Source of the DNA: CAVVDT01 sp963747005
Lineage (GTDB): Bacteria > Pseudomonadota > Alphaproteobacteria > Rhizobiales > Aestuariivirgaceae
Assembly (NCBI GenBank): GCA_963747005.1
Contig: CAVVDT010000015.1
Location: forward strand, 186,001 to 250,000
Length of the DNA stretch: 64,000 nucleotides
Direction of reading: 5' to 3'
Under the pieces are notes generated by a model. It saw nothing but the letters and a program-made list of their open reading frames with translations. It did no database searches and was not told where the DNA came from. The position numbers and the translations under genes are program-made. The first letter of the stretch is position 1. Every line of letters begins with the position of its first letter. Positions 35,358 through 44,567 of this stretch are shown here, piece after piece.

Positions 35358-36436
35358 ACGCCGCCCCCCTCGTCGATCATCCAGCCATCGGCATAGACTT
35401 GCGTATGGGCGGCATCGAAGCGGATATGCGGCGCTTCGCCGGGAACGCTTGCTCCCTCCGGCGTGAGGAGCTTGATCGCGGTGCCTTCATGGCGCGCCTC
35501 GACGATGCTGTGGCGTCCGACATCGGAAACCTTGACGATCTCGACCGGGATGCCGTCGGCGGCGAAGTGCACGAATTCCGGCCGCACCCCGATCTCCAGC
35601 TTTTTCGCCCCGGCGGGGGCTGAGAGCGCCTGCGGAACGGCGATGCGGTGGCCGGCGAAATGCGGAAAGCCTTGATCCAGCGTGCACGGCAGGACGTTCA
35701 TGCCGGGCGAACCGATGAAGTAGCCGACGAAAGTGTGGCGGGGGCGCTCGAACAACTCCACCGGCGAGCCGATCTGCACCACTTCGCCGGCGTGCATGAC
35801 GATCACCTGATCGGCGAAGGTCAGCGCCTCGGTCTGGTCGTGGGTGACATAGATCATGGTGGCGCCCACCTGCTGGTGCAGTTCCTTCAGCTTGGAGCGC
35901 AGCACCCATTTGAGGTGCGGGTCGATGACGGTCAGCGGTTCGTCGAACATGATGACGTTGACATCCGAGCGCACCAGCCCGCGGCCCAGCGAGATCTTCT
36001 GCTTGAAGTCGGCGGTGAGATTGGCGGCGCGATGCCTGAGCGAGCCTTCGAGTTCCAGCATCGCCGCGATCTCGTGCACCCGGGCATCGACGTCCGCCTC
36101 ACGGACGCCGCGATTGCGCAACGGGAAGGCGAGATTGTCGTAGACGGTCATGGTGTCGTAGATGACCGGAAACTGGAACACCTGGGCGATGTTGCGCTTG
36201 TCGGTGGCGAGATCGGTGACGTCGCGATCGCCGAACAGCACCCGTCCCTCGCTCGGCCTGACGAGGCCGGAGATGATGTTGAGGAGCGTCGTCTTTCCGC
36301 AACCCGACGGTCCCAGCAGCGCGTAGGCACCGCCGTCGGCCAGTTCCACATCCATGCGCTGGAGCGCCCAGTCGGCGTCCTGGCGCGGTTCGTCCAGGTA
36401 GCTGTGGCGGATATGGTCGAGGGTGATCCTGGCCAT
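35354..36436 (-). CDS. glpT: Glycerol ABC transporter ATPase GlpT
   Basis: 360 residues: ABC domain (1 to ~235) plus a C-terminal regulatory TOBE-like domain. Walker A GPSGCGKTT, Walker B VIMFDEPLTVID and the switch His in YVTHDQTEAL are intact. The signature loop is strongly altered: LTADFKQKISLGRG where LSGGQ is expected. Since signature loops act in trans, the ATP site completed by this loop (on GlpS) should be degenerate. The start is 2 bases after the glpS stop. Confidence 0.92.
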   Translation of the reverse strand: MARITLDHIRHSYLDEPRQDADWALQRMDVELADGGAYALLGPSGCGKTTLLNIISGLVRPSEGRVLFGDRDVTDLATDKRNIAQVFQFPVIYDTMTVYDNLAFPLRNRGVREADVDARVHEIAAMLELEGSLRHRAANLTADFKQKISLGRGLVRSDVNVIMFDEPLTVIDPHLKWVLRSKLKELHQQVGATMIYVTHDQTEALTFADQVIVMHAGEVVQIGSPVELFERPRHTFVGYFIGSPGMNVLPCTLDQGFPHFAGHRIAVPQALSAPAGAKKLEIGVRPEFVHFAADGIPVEIVKVSDVGRHSIVEARHEGTAIKLLTPEGASVPGEAPHIRFDAAHTQVYADGWMIDEGGGV

Positions 36437-36438
36437 GG

Positions 36439-37527
36439 CTAGCCCGCCTCAGCGTTGTTCGATGCGGCGATCAGGCGCTGATCCTGATCGAAATAAAGAC
36501 AGTGGGCGACATCGATATACAGCCGGGCGCGCTCACCCACCTTGAAGGGGCGCACTCCCGGCGATTGCGATACCCAGGTGCCGCCGTCCACCTCGAAATG
36601 CACGATGGATTCAGAGCCGCTCAGTTCGGCGATGATCACCGCCCCCTCGATCGCCACCGCGTGCGAAGATGCCGCCGTCGTCTGCACGTGATGCGGGCGG
36701 ATGGCGAGGCTGTAGGCACCGTCCGGCAGGTCGGCGAACGCCCCTTCGGCCGGCCAGCGCACTTTTTCGCTCAGCATGAATTCGCGGCCGCGCTTGGTGA
36801 TGCCGGCGCTGTTGATCGGCGGGTCGGAGAAGATACGTGCCGTGGCGAGATCGCCGGGATGGCGATAGAGCGACAGCGTATCGCCGAACTGGGTGACCCG
36901 GCCCTCGTTGAGGGTGGCGGTGCGTCCGCCCAAGAGCAGCGCCTCGCTCGGCTCGGTGGTGGCATAGACGACGATGCAATGGCGGTCGGCGAACAGTTTC
37001 GGCAGTTCCTCGCGCAGATCCTCGCGCAACTTGTAGTCGAGATTGGCGAGCGGCTCATCGAGCAGCACCAGATCGGCATCCTTGACGAGCGCCCGGGCCA
37101 GCGCGGTTCGCTGCTGCTGGCCGCCGGAGAGCTCGCTCGGGTGGCGCTCAAGCATATCCGTCAGGCGCATCAGGTCGGCGATGCGTTGAACCCGGTCCCT
37201 TACCTCGGCATCGGGCAGGCGCTGCACCCGCAAGGGCGAGGCGATGTTCTCGTAAACGGTGAAGTTGGGGTAGTTGATGAACTGCTGGTAGACGATGGAG
37301 ATGTTGCGCTTCTGCACCGCAACCCCGGTGACGTCCTTGCCGTTGAACCGGATCTCACCCGATGTCGGCTTGTCGAGGCCGGCCATGATCTGCAACAGCG
37401 TCGTCTTGCCGGCCAGCGTTGGCCCGAGCAGGGTGTTGAACGAGCCTTCCTCGAGCACGAGGTTTGTCTCGTGCACATGCACATCGGCGCCGATGCGCTT
37501 GGTGATGCCTTTGAGTTCAAGTGACAT
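36439..37527 (-). CDS. glpS: Glycerol ABC transporter ATPase GlpS
   Basis: 362 residues with the same layout as GlpT. Walker A is GPTLAGKTT, the signature LSGGQQQRTALARAL is canonical, and Walker B is LVLLDEPLANLDYKL. The switch region reads VVYATTEPSEALLLGG, so Thr stands where the H-loop His normally is. The pattern complements GlpT: canonical signature here, canonical H-loop there. It follows glpV after a 110-bp gap that holds a strong hairpin. Confidence 0.92.
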   Translation of the reverse strand: MSLELKGITKRIGADVHVHETNLVLEEGSFNTLLGPTLAGKTTLLQIMAGLDKPTSGEIRFNGKDVTGVAVQKRNISIVYQQFINYPNFTVYENIASPLRVQRLPDAEVRDRVQRIADLMRLTDMLERHPSELSGGQQQRTALARALVKDADLVLLDEPLANLDYKLREDLREELPKLFADRHCIVVYATTEPSEALLLGGRTATLNEGRVTQFGDTLSLYRHPGDLATARIFSDPPINSAGITKRGREFMLSEKVRWPAEGAFADLPDGAYSLAIRPHHVQTTAASSHAVAIEGAVIIAELSGSESIVHFEVDGGTWVSQSPGVRPFKVGERARLYIDVAHCLYFDQDQRLIAASNNAEAG

Positions 37528-37574
37528 GGGGCGGACGCCGTGGGGCCTCGAGGGTGGGCTTGGGCTGTTGAACG

Positions 37575-37613
37575 AAAAGCCCTCCGGAGCGCAAGGGAGG
37601 AGCGCTCCGGAGG
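37575..37613 (-). terminator. Intercistronic hairpin with T-tract between glpV and glpS
   Basis: Read on the minus strand, a 12-bp perfect stem CCTCCGGAGCGC/GCGCTCCGGAGG with a 9-base loop is followed by GCTTTTCG. It lies about 25 bases past the glpV stop and 54 before the glpS start. Such structures often protect or partly terminate the binding-protein message so that it is made in excess over the membrane parts. Confidence 0.75.
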
Positions 37614-37637
37614 TCTTCAGGATCCGGCACCGGAAGG

Positions 37638-39380
37638 CTACTGGTGTTCCGTCCAGCGCTTGATCAGTTCGTCATAGGCGATGGTCTCGCCCTTGGGCTT
37701 TTCGTTGTCGAGCTTCTTCCACGGGGCATGTTCATCGCTGAGCCACTTGGAAGCATCGCTCACCGGGTTCAGACGCGGCCCGCAGCCATGGTAGACGTTG
37801 TTGGATTCATCCACCGCCTGCATGCGGCCCATCACCTGGTCCATCTGCTCGGCAAGCCGGTCCATGGCCTGCTGCGGGGTGAAGGTGCCGGAGTTGACGT
37901 CGCCGATGTTCTCCCAGAACAACTGGGCGAGTTTGGGATAGTCAGGCACGTTGATCCCCGTCGGCGTCCACGCCACACGGTCCGGCGAGCGATAGAACTC
38001 GATCAGACCGCCCAGCCTGGGGGCCCGTTCGGTGAACGATTGATGCCGCACCGTGCTGTCGCGGATGAAGGTCAGGCCCACATGGCTCTTCTTGACGTCG
38101 ACTGTCTTGGAGACCACGAACTGGGCATACAGCCAGGCGGCCTTGCGGCGGTCGACCGGTGTGGAATTGAACAGCGTCCACGAACCGGCGTCCTGATAGC
38201 CGCGCTGCGAACCCTCCTTCCAGTAGGGCCCGTGCGGCGATGGCGCCATGCGCCACAGCGGCATGCCCTTGTCGTCGACGGTGTTGTTGCCCTTGTCCTT
38301 GGGCGCCACCATGGAGGCGGTGAAGGCCGAATACCAGAAGATCTGCTGAGCGACGTTGCCCTGCGAGAGCGACGGCAGCGACTGGTAGAAGTCGAGGTCG
38401 GCGGCGCCGGGAGGCGCATATTTCCGCAGCCATTCGTCCCACTTCCTGACGGCATAGACGGCCGCCGGGCTATTGGTGCCGCCACCGCGGGTCACCGAGG
38501 CGCCGACCGGGTTGCATGAGTCCTTTTCCATGCGGATGCCCCATTCATCCACCGGACGGCCGTTGGGGATGCCGACATCGGCTTCACCGGCCATCGACAG
38601 CCAGGCATCGGTCATGCGCCAGCCGAGATCGGGCGCGCGCTTGCCGTAGTCCATGTGGCCATAGACCCGGACGCCGTCGATTTCCTTGATGTCGTTGGTG
38701 AAGAACTCGGCGATGTCTTCATAGGCCGACCAGTTGACCGGGACGCCAAGCTCATAGCCGTATTTGGCCTTGAATTTTTCCTTGATGTCGGGGCGGTCGA
38801 ACCAGTCCTTGCGGAACCAGTAGAGGTTGGCGAACTGTTGGTCGGGCAGTTGCCACAGCTTGCCGTCCGGCCCGGTGGTGAACGACTTGCCCATGAAGTC
38901 GTCGACGTCGAGCATCGGATCGGTGACGTCCTTGCCCTCGCCGGCCATCCAGTCGGTGAGGTTGATGGCGCTCTGCAGGCGCGAATGGGTGCCGATCAGG
39001 TCTGAATCGTTGATATAGCCGTCATACAGGTTGCGGTTGGTCTGCATCTGCGTCTGCACCGCCTGCACCACCTCGCCCTCGCCGAGGATCTGGTGGTTGA
39101 CCTTGATGCCGGTGATCTCCTCAAACGCCTTGGCCAGCACCTCGGCCTCGTAGTGATGGGTCGGGATATCCTCCGACAGGACATTGATTTCCATGCCCGT
39201 GTAGGGCTTGGCGGCGTCGATGAACCACCCCATCTCCTTCATCTGTTCGTCTTTGCTAAGCACCGAGGGCTGGAACTCGTTGTCCACCCACTTCTTGGCC
39301 TCGTCCATCCCGGCAAAGGCCGGTCCGGCCATGGCCGCCATGGCGGCCGCCGCGCAGGCGACCATCAGGTATTTCTTCAT
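37638..39380 (-). CDS. glpV: Glycerol ABC transporter substrate-binding protein
   Basis: 580 residues from the ATG at 39380, with GGGAGGAA 8-9 bases upstream. A signal peptide (KKYLMVACAAAAMAAMAGPAFA) precedes a large class-1 solute-binding protein starting MDEAKKWVDNEFQPS. Length and blocks such as LSEDIPTHHYEAEVLAKAF and NRNLYDGYINDSDLIGTHSR fit the large GlpV-type glycerol-binding proteins (about 570-580 residues), not the shorter UgpB type. First gene of the importer operon, divergent from glpR. Confidence 0.92.
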   Translation of the reverse strand: MKKYLMVACAAAAMAAMAGPAFAGMDEAKKWVDNEFQPSVLSKDEQMKEMGWFIDAAKPYTGMEINVLSEDIPTHHYEAEVLAKAFEEITGIKVNHQILGEGEVVQAVQTQMQTNRNLYDGYINDSDLIGTHSRLQSAINLTDWMAGEGKDVTDPMLDVDDFMGKSFTTGPDGKLWQLPDQQFANLYWFRKDWFDRPDIKEKFKAKYGYELGVPVNWSAYEDIAEFFTNDIKEIDGVRVYGHMDYGKRAPDLGWRMTDAWLSMAGEADVGIPNGRPVDEWGIRMEKDSCNPVGASVTRGGGTNSPAAVYAVRKWDEWLRKYAPPGAADLDFYQSLPSLSQGNVAQQIFWYSAFTASMVAPKDKGNNTVDDKGMPLWRMAPSPHGPYWKEGSQRGYQDAGSWTLFNSTPVDRRKAAWLYAQFVVSKTVDVKKSHVGLTFIRDSTVRHQSFTERAPRLGGLIEFYRSPDRVAWTPTGINVPDYPKLAQLFWENIGDVNSGTFTPQQAMDRLAEQMDQVMGRMQAVDESNNVYHGCGPRLNPVSDASKWLSDEHAPWKKLDNEKPKGETIAYDELIKRWTEHQ

Positions 39381-39426
39381 TGGCGTTCCTCCCGAGAACG
39401 TAAACTGAAACATTAAGAATATGAAA

Positions 39427-39470
39427 CGAAAGTGACTGAGCGTCAATTGAAATTCGATTGATTACTTTCG
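39427..39470. promoter_or_regulatory. Candidate GlpR operator region between glpV and glpR
   Basis: The 114-bp divergent promoter region is AT-rich against its surroundings. It contains an inverted pair CGAAAGT (39427-39433) / ACTTTCG (39464-39470), and ATTCG occurs at 39452-39456 and again at 39474. DeoR-family GlpR proteins bind spaced TTTCG/CGAAA-like half-sites, so this is a plausible but unproven operator for both directions. Confidence 0.35.
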
Positions 39471-39494
39471 CGCATTCGCTAAAGTGGACGCAAC

Positions 39495-40304
39495 ATGTTG
39501 AGCGAACCGGGTTTTCTTCCTTCAGAAGCTGTGCAACCGCGCCAGGCCGACATTCTGGCGGTGGCGCGCCATACCGGCCGCGTGCATGTGGAGCAACTGG
39601 CACGGCAGTTCGAAGTGACGCCCCAGACCATCCGCAAGGATCTCAACGATCTGTGCGAGCGCGGCCTGTTGCAGCGGGTGCACGGCGGCGCCGTCATCGC
39701 CTCAGGCATCGTCAATGTCGGCTATGAGGCAAGACGCAACCTGGCGGCGGCGGAAAAGCAGCGCATCGGCCGCGCGGCGGCCTCGCTCATTCCCGACCGC
39801 TGTTCGATCCTCATCAATATCGGCACCACCACCGAACAGGTGGCGATGGCCCTGAGGAGCAAGGTGGGGCTTCTGGTCATCACCAATAACATCAATGTTG
39901 TCAATATCTTGTATGGCTATTCCGAGATCGAGACGATCGTCGCGGGCGGCCTGGTCAGGCACGCCGACGGCGGCATTGTCGGTGAGCAGGCGGTCGACTT
40001 CATCAAGCAGTTCAAGGTCGACCACGCCATCATCGGCACCTCGGCTATCGACGCCGACGGCTCGCTGCTGGATTACGATTATCGCGAGGTCAAGGTCGCC
40101 CAGGCGATCATCGACAATACCCGCAGCACCATCCTGGTGGCCGATGCCATGAAACTGGAGCGTTCCGCCCCGGTGCGCATCGGCCATCTGTCGCAAATGG
40201 ACTGCTTCGTCACCGACCGGCCGCTGCCCGAGCGCCTCGATGAGCTGTGCCGCGACAACGACGTGCAGGTGGTCGTCGCCGACGAGACCCAGACCGAGCC
40301 CTGA
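39495..40304 (+). CDS. glpR: DeoR-family glycerol-3-phosphate regulon repressor
   Basis: 269 residues. The N-terminal winged helix-turn-helix (RQADILAVARHTGRVHVEQLARQFEVTPQTIRKDLNDLCERG, in part) is the DeoR signature, and the C-terminal sugar-phosphate-sensing domain has NIGTTTEQVA, ITNNINVVN and VDHAIIGTSAID. It most likely represses glpV-Q and glpD and is released by glycerol-3-phosphate. glpD follows 108 bases downstream on the same strand. Confidence 0.92.
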   Translation: MLSEPGFLPSEAVQPRQADILAVARHTGRVHVEQLARQFEVTPQTIRKDLNDLCERGLLQRVHGGAVIASGIVNVGYEARRNLAAAEKQRIGRAAASLIPDRCSILINIGTTTEQVAMALRSKVGLLVITNNINVVNILYGYSEIETIVAGGLVRHADGGIVGEQAVDFIKQFKVDHAIIGTSAIDADGSLLDYDYREVKVAQAIIDNTRSTILVADAMKLERSAPVRIGHLSQMDCFVTDRPLPERLDELCRDNDVQVVVADETQTEP

Positions 40305-40412
40305 TGCGCGTTTAATTTCGTTGCGATTTCCTTTTGGCGCGCTTATTTTCTCTATTTTGAACCTACCGATGATAATCGGCCACGGATTCTGGCGCCTTGC
40401 GGGAGCGGTCAG

Positions 40413-41930
40413 GTGTATGACGTTGCGGTGATCGGCGGGGGAGTGAATGGCTGCGGCATCGCCCGCGATGCGGCCGGCCGCGGCCTGAAAGTGTTGCTGG
40501 TGGAGCAGGGCGACCTGGCCAGCGGCACCTCCTCGGCCTCCACCAAGCTGGTGCATGGCGGCTTGCGTTATCTGGAGCAGTACGAGTTTCGCCTGGTGCG
40601 TGAATTGCTGCTGGAACGCGAGGTGCTGTGGACCATGGCGCCCCACATTGTCAAGCCGATGCGCTTCGTGCTGCCCCACCACAAGGGCTTGCGCCCGGCC
40701 TGGCTCATCCGCCTGGGGTTGTTCCTCTATGACCACATCGGCGGCCGCCGACGCCTGCCGCCCTGCCGCAGCATCGACCTGCAACACGATGCCGCCGGCA
40801 AGCCCCTCCAACCTCAATATGTGAAGGGCTTTGAATATTCCGACTGCTGGGTCGACGATGCCCGCCTGGTGGTCCTCAACGCCATGGATGCCGCTGCCCG
40901 AGGCGCCGATATCCGGGTCCGCACCGAACTGACCGGCGCCACCTGTGAAGATGGGTGCTGGCACCTCAACCTGGCCGACCGCCGGGGTGGCGGAGAAAGC
41001 CGCGCCGAGGCCCGCGTCCTCGTCAACGCCGCCGGCCCGTGGGTCGCCGAGGTCCTCAACAGGTGCCTCAATTCCAGCCGCCAGGCGCGCATCCGCCTGG
41101 TGCGCGGAAGCCATATCGTGGTGCCGCGCCTGTTCGAGCACGAGCGCGCCTATATCTTCCAGAATGCCGACCGGCGCATTGTCTTCGCAATCCCCTACGA
41201 ACACGATTTCACCCTCATCGGCACTACCGATGTGGACGTCGGCGACGACCCGCGCGCCGCCCGCATTTCAGCCGCCGAGATCGACTATCTGTGCCGGGCG
41301 GTGAATGAATATTTCGCCAACCCTGTTTCGCCGGACGATGTGGTGTGGAGCTACGCCGGCATCCGCCCCCTCTATGACGATGGTTCGAGTGACGCCCAGC
41401 AAGCGACCCGCGACTATGTGCTGGAGCTGACGAAGCTTGATGGCGGCGCGGCGAAGATCAACGTCTTCGGCGGCAAGATCACCACTTACCGGCGCCTCGC
41501 CGCCGAGGTCATGGAACGCCTGTCGCCGGTACTGCCGTCCATGGGCGCAGCCTGGACCCGGGGGGCCGCCCTGCCGGGCGGCGACTTCGCCATCGAGGCC
41601 CTGGAGAACGAGATTGTCGCCTTGCAGGCCCGCTGCCCGGTTCTCACCACCGATCATGCCCGCCGCCTGGTCCGCGCCTACGGCACACGGGCCGGGGAGA
41701 TCGTTGCGGAGGTGAAGACCGCCGCCGATCTCGGCGCGCATTTCGGCGCCGATCTTTATGAATGCGAGGCCGCCTATCTGGTCCGCCACGAATGGGCAAT
41801 GACGCCTGAGGATATCCTGTGGCGGCGCAGCAAGCTCGGCTTGCGGGTGGGGCCTGAGGACGTGAAACGGCTGGCCGCCTGGCTCGACCGCCATTGTCCC
41901 GAGGCCACCGCGCCCGCGCCGGCGACCTAG
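40413..41930 (+). CDS. glpD: Aerobic glycerol-3-phosphate dehydrogenase
   Basis: 505 residues from a GTG at 40413 with GGGAG about 7 bases upstream. The FAD motif is VIGGGVNGCGIARDAAGRG, followed by the family blocks TSSASTKLVHGGLRYLEQ and IGTTDVDVGDD, with KINVFGGKITTYRRLAE near the end of the FAD domain. It oxidises glycerol-3-phosphate to dihydroxyacetone phosphate and feeds electrons to quinone. No glycerol kinase gene is in the window, so the kinase must be elsewhere. Its stop codon overlaps the convergent moaE stop in CTAG. Confidence 0.95.
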   Translation: MYDVAVIGGGVNGCGIARDAAGRGLKVLLVEQGDLASGTSSASTKLVHGGLRYLEQYEFRLVRELLLEREVLWTMAPHIVKPMRFVLPHHKGLRPAWLIRLGLFLYDHIGGRRRLPPCRSIDLQHDAAGKPLQPQYVKGFEYSDCWVDDARLVVLNAMDAAARGADIRVRTELTGATCEDGCWHLNLADRRGGGESRAEARVLVNAAGPWVAEVLNRCLNSSRQARIRLVRGSHIVVPRLFEHERAYIFQNADRRIVFAIPYEHDFTLIGTTDVDVGDDPRAARISAAEIDYLCRAVNEYFANPVSPDDVVWSYAGIRPLYDDGSSDAQQATRDYVLELTKLDGGAAKINVFGGKITTYRRLAAEVMERLSPVLPSMGAAWTRGAALPGGDFAIEALENEIVALQARCPVLTTDHARRLVRAYGTRAGEIVAEVKTAADLGAHFGADLYECEAAYLVRHEWAMTPEDILWRRSKLGLRVGPEDVKRLAAWLDRHCPEATAPAPAT

Positions 41931-42385
41931 TCTTTTACGTCCTGCCAGCGCCGCGCGGCGTCCTCGTCGCTGTCGCGCGCTTCGACCCAGGCCTTGCCTT
42001 CGCGGCCTTCCTCCAGCTTCCAGAACGGCGCCTTCGTCTTGAGGAAGTCCATCATGAAGCGCGCCGCCTCGAAGGCGGCATCGCGATGCGCCGACTGGGT
42101 GATCACCAAGACGATGTCCTCGCCCGGCTGCATGCGGCCGTAGCGATGCACGATGAGGCTGGCACTGATCGGCCAGCGCCGCTGTGCCTCTTCGCCGATG
42201 GCTTCAAGCTGGCGCTCGGTCATGCCGGGATAGTGCTCCAGCGTCATGGCGGTGATCGCCTGATCGCCGGTCACCTCGCGCACCGTGCCGAGGAACATCA
42301 CCGTTGCTCCGTCGCTGCCATGGGCCTGGCGGAAGCCGGCAAGCTCGGCTGCGGCATCAAAGGGGGGCTCCTGAACCCTGATCAT
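41927..42385 (-). CDS. moaE: Molybdopterin synthase catalytic subunit
   Basis: 152 residues from the ATG at 42385 (ATGA overlap with the AsmA gene stop). Conserved blocks are GATVMFLGTVRE, LTLEHYPGM-like MTLEHYPGMTE, IVHRYGRMQPGEDIVLV, SAHRDAAFEAARFMMDFLKTKAPFWK; the last contains the active-site Lys pair. MoaE with MoaD puts the dithiolene sulfurs into molybdopterin. moaD is not adjacent. The upstream frame beyond 42385 shadows the AsmA gene. Confidence 0.93.
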   Translation of the reverse strand: MIRVQEPPFDAAAELAGFRQAHGSDGATVMFLGTVREVTGDQAITAMTLEHYPGMTERQLEAIGEEAQRRWPISASLIVHRYGRMQPGEDIVLVITQSAHRDAAFEAARFMMDFLKTKAPFWKLEEGREGKAWVEARDSDEDAARRWQDVKD

Positions 42386-44376
42386 GGCGTCGTCTTTTTC
42401 CCGACGGCATCGGCTGGCGGCTTCTTGCCCTCCACGATCCCGTTCATCAGCGCATCGATCTTGTTGGCCTCCCTGGCGGTCTCCCTGGCGGCCTCGTCCT
42501 TCAGGTCGACAGTCTGGCCCAGCCGGATCATCTTGCGCAAGGTCTCGTAGCCGGCCTTGGGGTCCTTCAGCATCCCCTCGATGTCGGGATAGATGTCCGG
42601 ATGGTCCCACTGCCCCTCGACCACCACCGGCACCGGCAGGTCGCCGGGGGCATCGGCGGCGCCGTCGCCCTTGAGCGCGGCGACAAGTTTGGGCTGGACC
42701 TTGTAGTCGAGGCGCCGTTGCAGCAGATCGGCGCTGCCTATTGCCGTCATCCTGACCAGCGGCCCGGCGAGCTTCAGATCCTTGCCCGTCGCCACTCCGT
42801 CGGAGAGGGTGTAGGTCGCTTCCAGGAGGGCAAACCCGGTGTCCTTGGCGTCCGCCTTGCCCCAGCCCTTAAGGACGCCGGAACCCAGGTCGCGCACCAT
42901 GCCGGCAATGTCGATGCCGCGAACGGCACCGTTGGTGAAGCGCACCGCCGCGGCCCCGTTGAGGGTGGAGACCAACTCGCGCTGGCTCTTGCCACGCGCC
43001 GCCAGCGACACGCTCAGATCGCCACTGCCGGAAAGGCGTTCGAGGCCGGCGAAATCCTTGAATAACCGGTAGCCGTCCACCCCTTTGGCGCTCAGGCGCC
43101 CCTGCACCACGGCAGCGCCCTTCGATGTGGAGAGCACCACCTCGCCCGATGCCTTACCGTCGTAAAAGTCCATGTCGGTGAGATTGGCGATGAGTTGCCC
43201 GTCCTTCAGTATCGCATCGATACGGGCCTTGCCGGTCTTCACATTGCGATAGGTAATCTCGTTGGCCGCGAGCGCCAGTCGGGCATCGAGGGCCCCAAGG
43301 CCGCTGAGATCGATGGGCGCGCCCGACCAGGCATCGATCCCCTCGGCGCCATTCGGCGTGGGCGGCGGCGGGCCGAGATAGGCATCGATGTCGACCCGAT
43401 CGATGCCCAGCGAGGCGACAACCGCCGGCCGCTCGCCGCTTAAATCGACGCTGAGGTCGCCCTTGGCGTTCATGCCATCGAGGCCGATGGTCGCCTTCTT
43501 GAAGACGATGGAGGTCTCGCTCACTTCGAGTCCGCCCTTGGCGCTGAAGGCCTTGAGGCCGGCACCCGGCCCCAGTGGCCGGCCCAGCCATTCGGCCAGG
43601 TCGCGCAGGGAACGGGCCTTCATCTCCACGACGCCCGCCAGATCGAACCCGGCATTGAGGCGCGTCAACCCATCGAAGCTCACATTCACCAGCGCGCCTT
43701 CCACGGCGAGATCGACGGGCGAGCCCTCGCCCACCAGCCGCTGCGGTGCCTTGGCGAAGAAATCCAGCCGCATCCGTTCGTTCTTCCAGGTGACATGGCC
43801 CTTGAGGTCGATCGGGCCGTTGAGCGTCGGCGCGTCGATGGTGAGGTCGGCATGCTCGATCACCATGGCGGTGCCGCTGCGCTCGTCGAGATAGCGAATG
43901 TCGCCGTCCTCGATGTAGATGGGGGCATGCGCAAGACCCGGGGCCGCCGCGACCTTGCCGCCCTCATCGCTCTTTGCCGTGTCGTTGCCGGCATCGAAGC
44001 GCCAGTTGGCCTTGCCCTTGCCGTCGACGATGAGACCGATGCGCGGCCTGACAAGGGTCACTTCGCGGATGTCGAGGCGGCGTTCGAACAGTGGCCCGAT
44101 GCCGATCCCCAGCTTGAGACGCTCCATGGAAACAAACCGGCCCTCGAACATGCCCGGCGGATTGCCCAGCACCACATTGTCGATGTCGACGCCGATCCGC
44201 GGCCATAGCGACAAGTGCGGGGGGCTCCCCATGACCAGCGTGCGCCCGGTTGCCTGACGTACCGCCGCCACCAGTCGGTCGGCGATGAAAGCCGGTGACA
44301 GGATGAATGGCAGCACCACGGCGATGCCAACGGCCAGGGCGGCCAGAACGGCGATGGCATAAAGAAGTCGCTTCAC
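42382..44376 (-). CDS. AsmA family envelope protein
   Basis: 664 residues. A single N-terminal membrane anchor (LLYAIAVLAALAVGIAVVLPFIL) is followed by a long periplasmic beta-rich region; the N-terminal VRQATGRTLVMGSPPHLSLWPRIGVDIDNVVLGNPPG and the C-terminal GAAAVRFTNGAVRGIDIAGMVRDL are AsmA hallmarks. AsmA-like proteins are now linked to phospholipid transport between membranes. It is coupled to moaE by ATGA, a pairing with no obvious functional sense. Confidence 0.87.
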   Translation of the reverse strand: MKRLLYAIAVLAALAVGIAVVLPFILSPAFIADRLVAAVRQATGRTLVMGSPPHLSLWPRIGVDIDNVVLGNPPGMFEGRFVSMERLKLGIGIGPLFERRLDIREVTLVRPRIGLIVDGKGKANWRFDAGNDTAKSDEGGKVAAAPGLAHAPIYIEDGDIRYLDERSGTAMVIEHADLTIDAPTLNGPIDLKGHVTWKNERMRLDFFAKAPQRLVGEGSPVDLAVEGALVNVSFDGLTRLNAGFDLAGVVEMKARSLRDLAEWLGRPLGPGAGLKAFSAKGGLEVSETSIVFKKATIGLDGMNAKGDLSVDLSGERPAVVASLGIDRVDIDAYLGPPPPTPNGAEGIDAWSGAPIDLSGLGALDARLALAANEITYRNVKTGKARIDAILKDGQLIANLTDMDFYDGKASGEVVLSTSKGAAVVQGRLSAKGVDGYRLFKDFAGLERLSGSGDLSVSLAARGKSQRELVSTLNGAAAVRFTNGAVRGIDIAGMVRDLGSGVLKGWGKADAKDTGFALLEATYTLSDGVATGKDLKLAGPLVRMTAIGSADLLQRRLDYKVQPKLVAALKGDGAADAPGDLPVPVVVEGQWDHPDIYPDIEGMLKDPKAGYETLRKMIRLGQTVDLKDEAARETAREANKIDALMNGIVEGKKPPADAVGKKTTP

Positions 44377-44567
44377 CGATTACTCCCGGTCAGGTGCAAG
44401 GGGGCTCTGAAGATAGCGAACGGACAGGACCTTGCAACACCGGCGATCCTGCGGCCAAAGCATGGCGCGGCCGCGGCAAGCACGCCGGAGCGGTGCTGTG
44501 GCGAGCTTTTTCGGGGGTCAAAGAGTCGCGGACATCTCCGCCGAACCGACTTCCGGGGCGCGAACCC

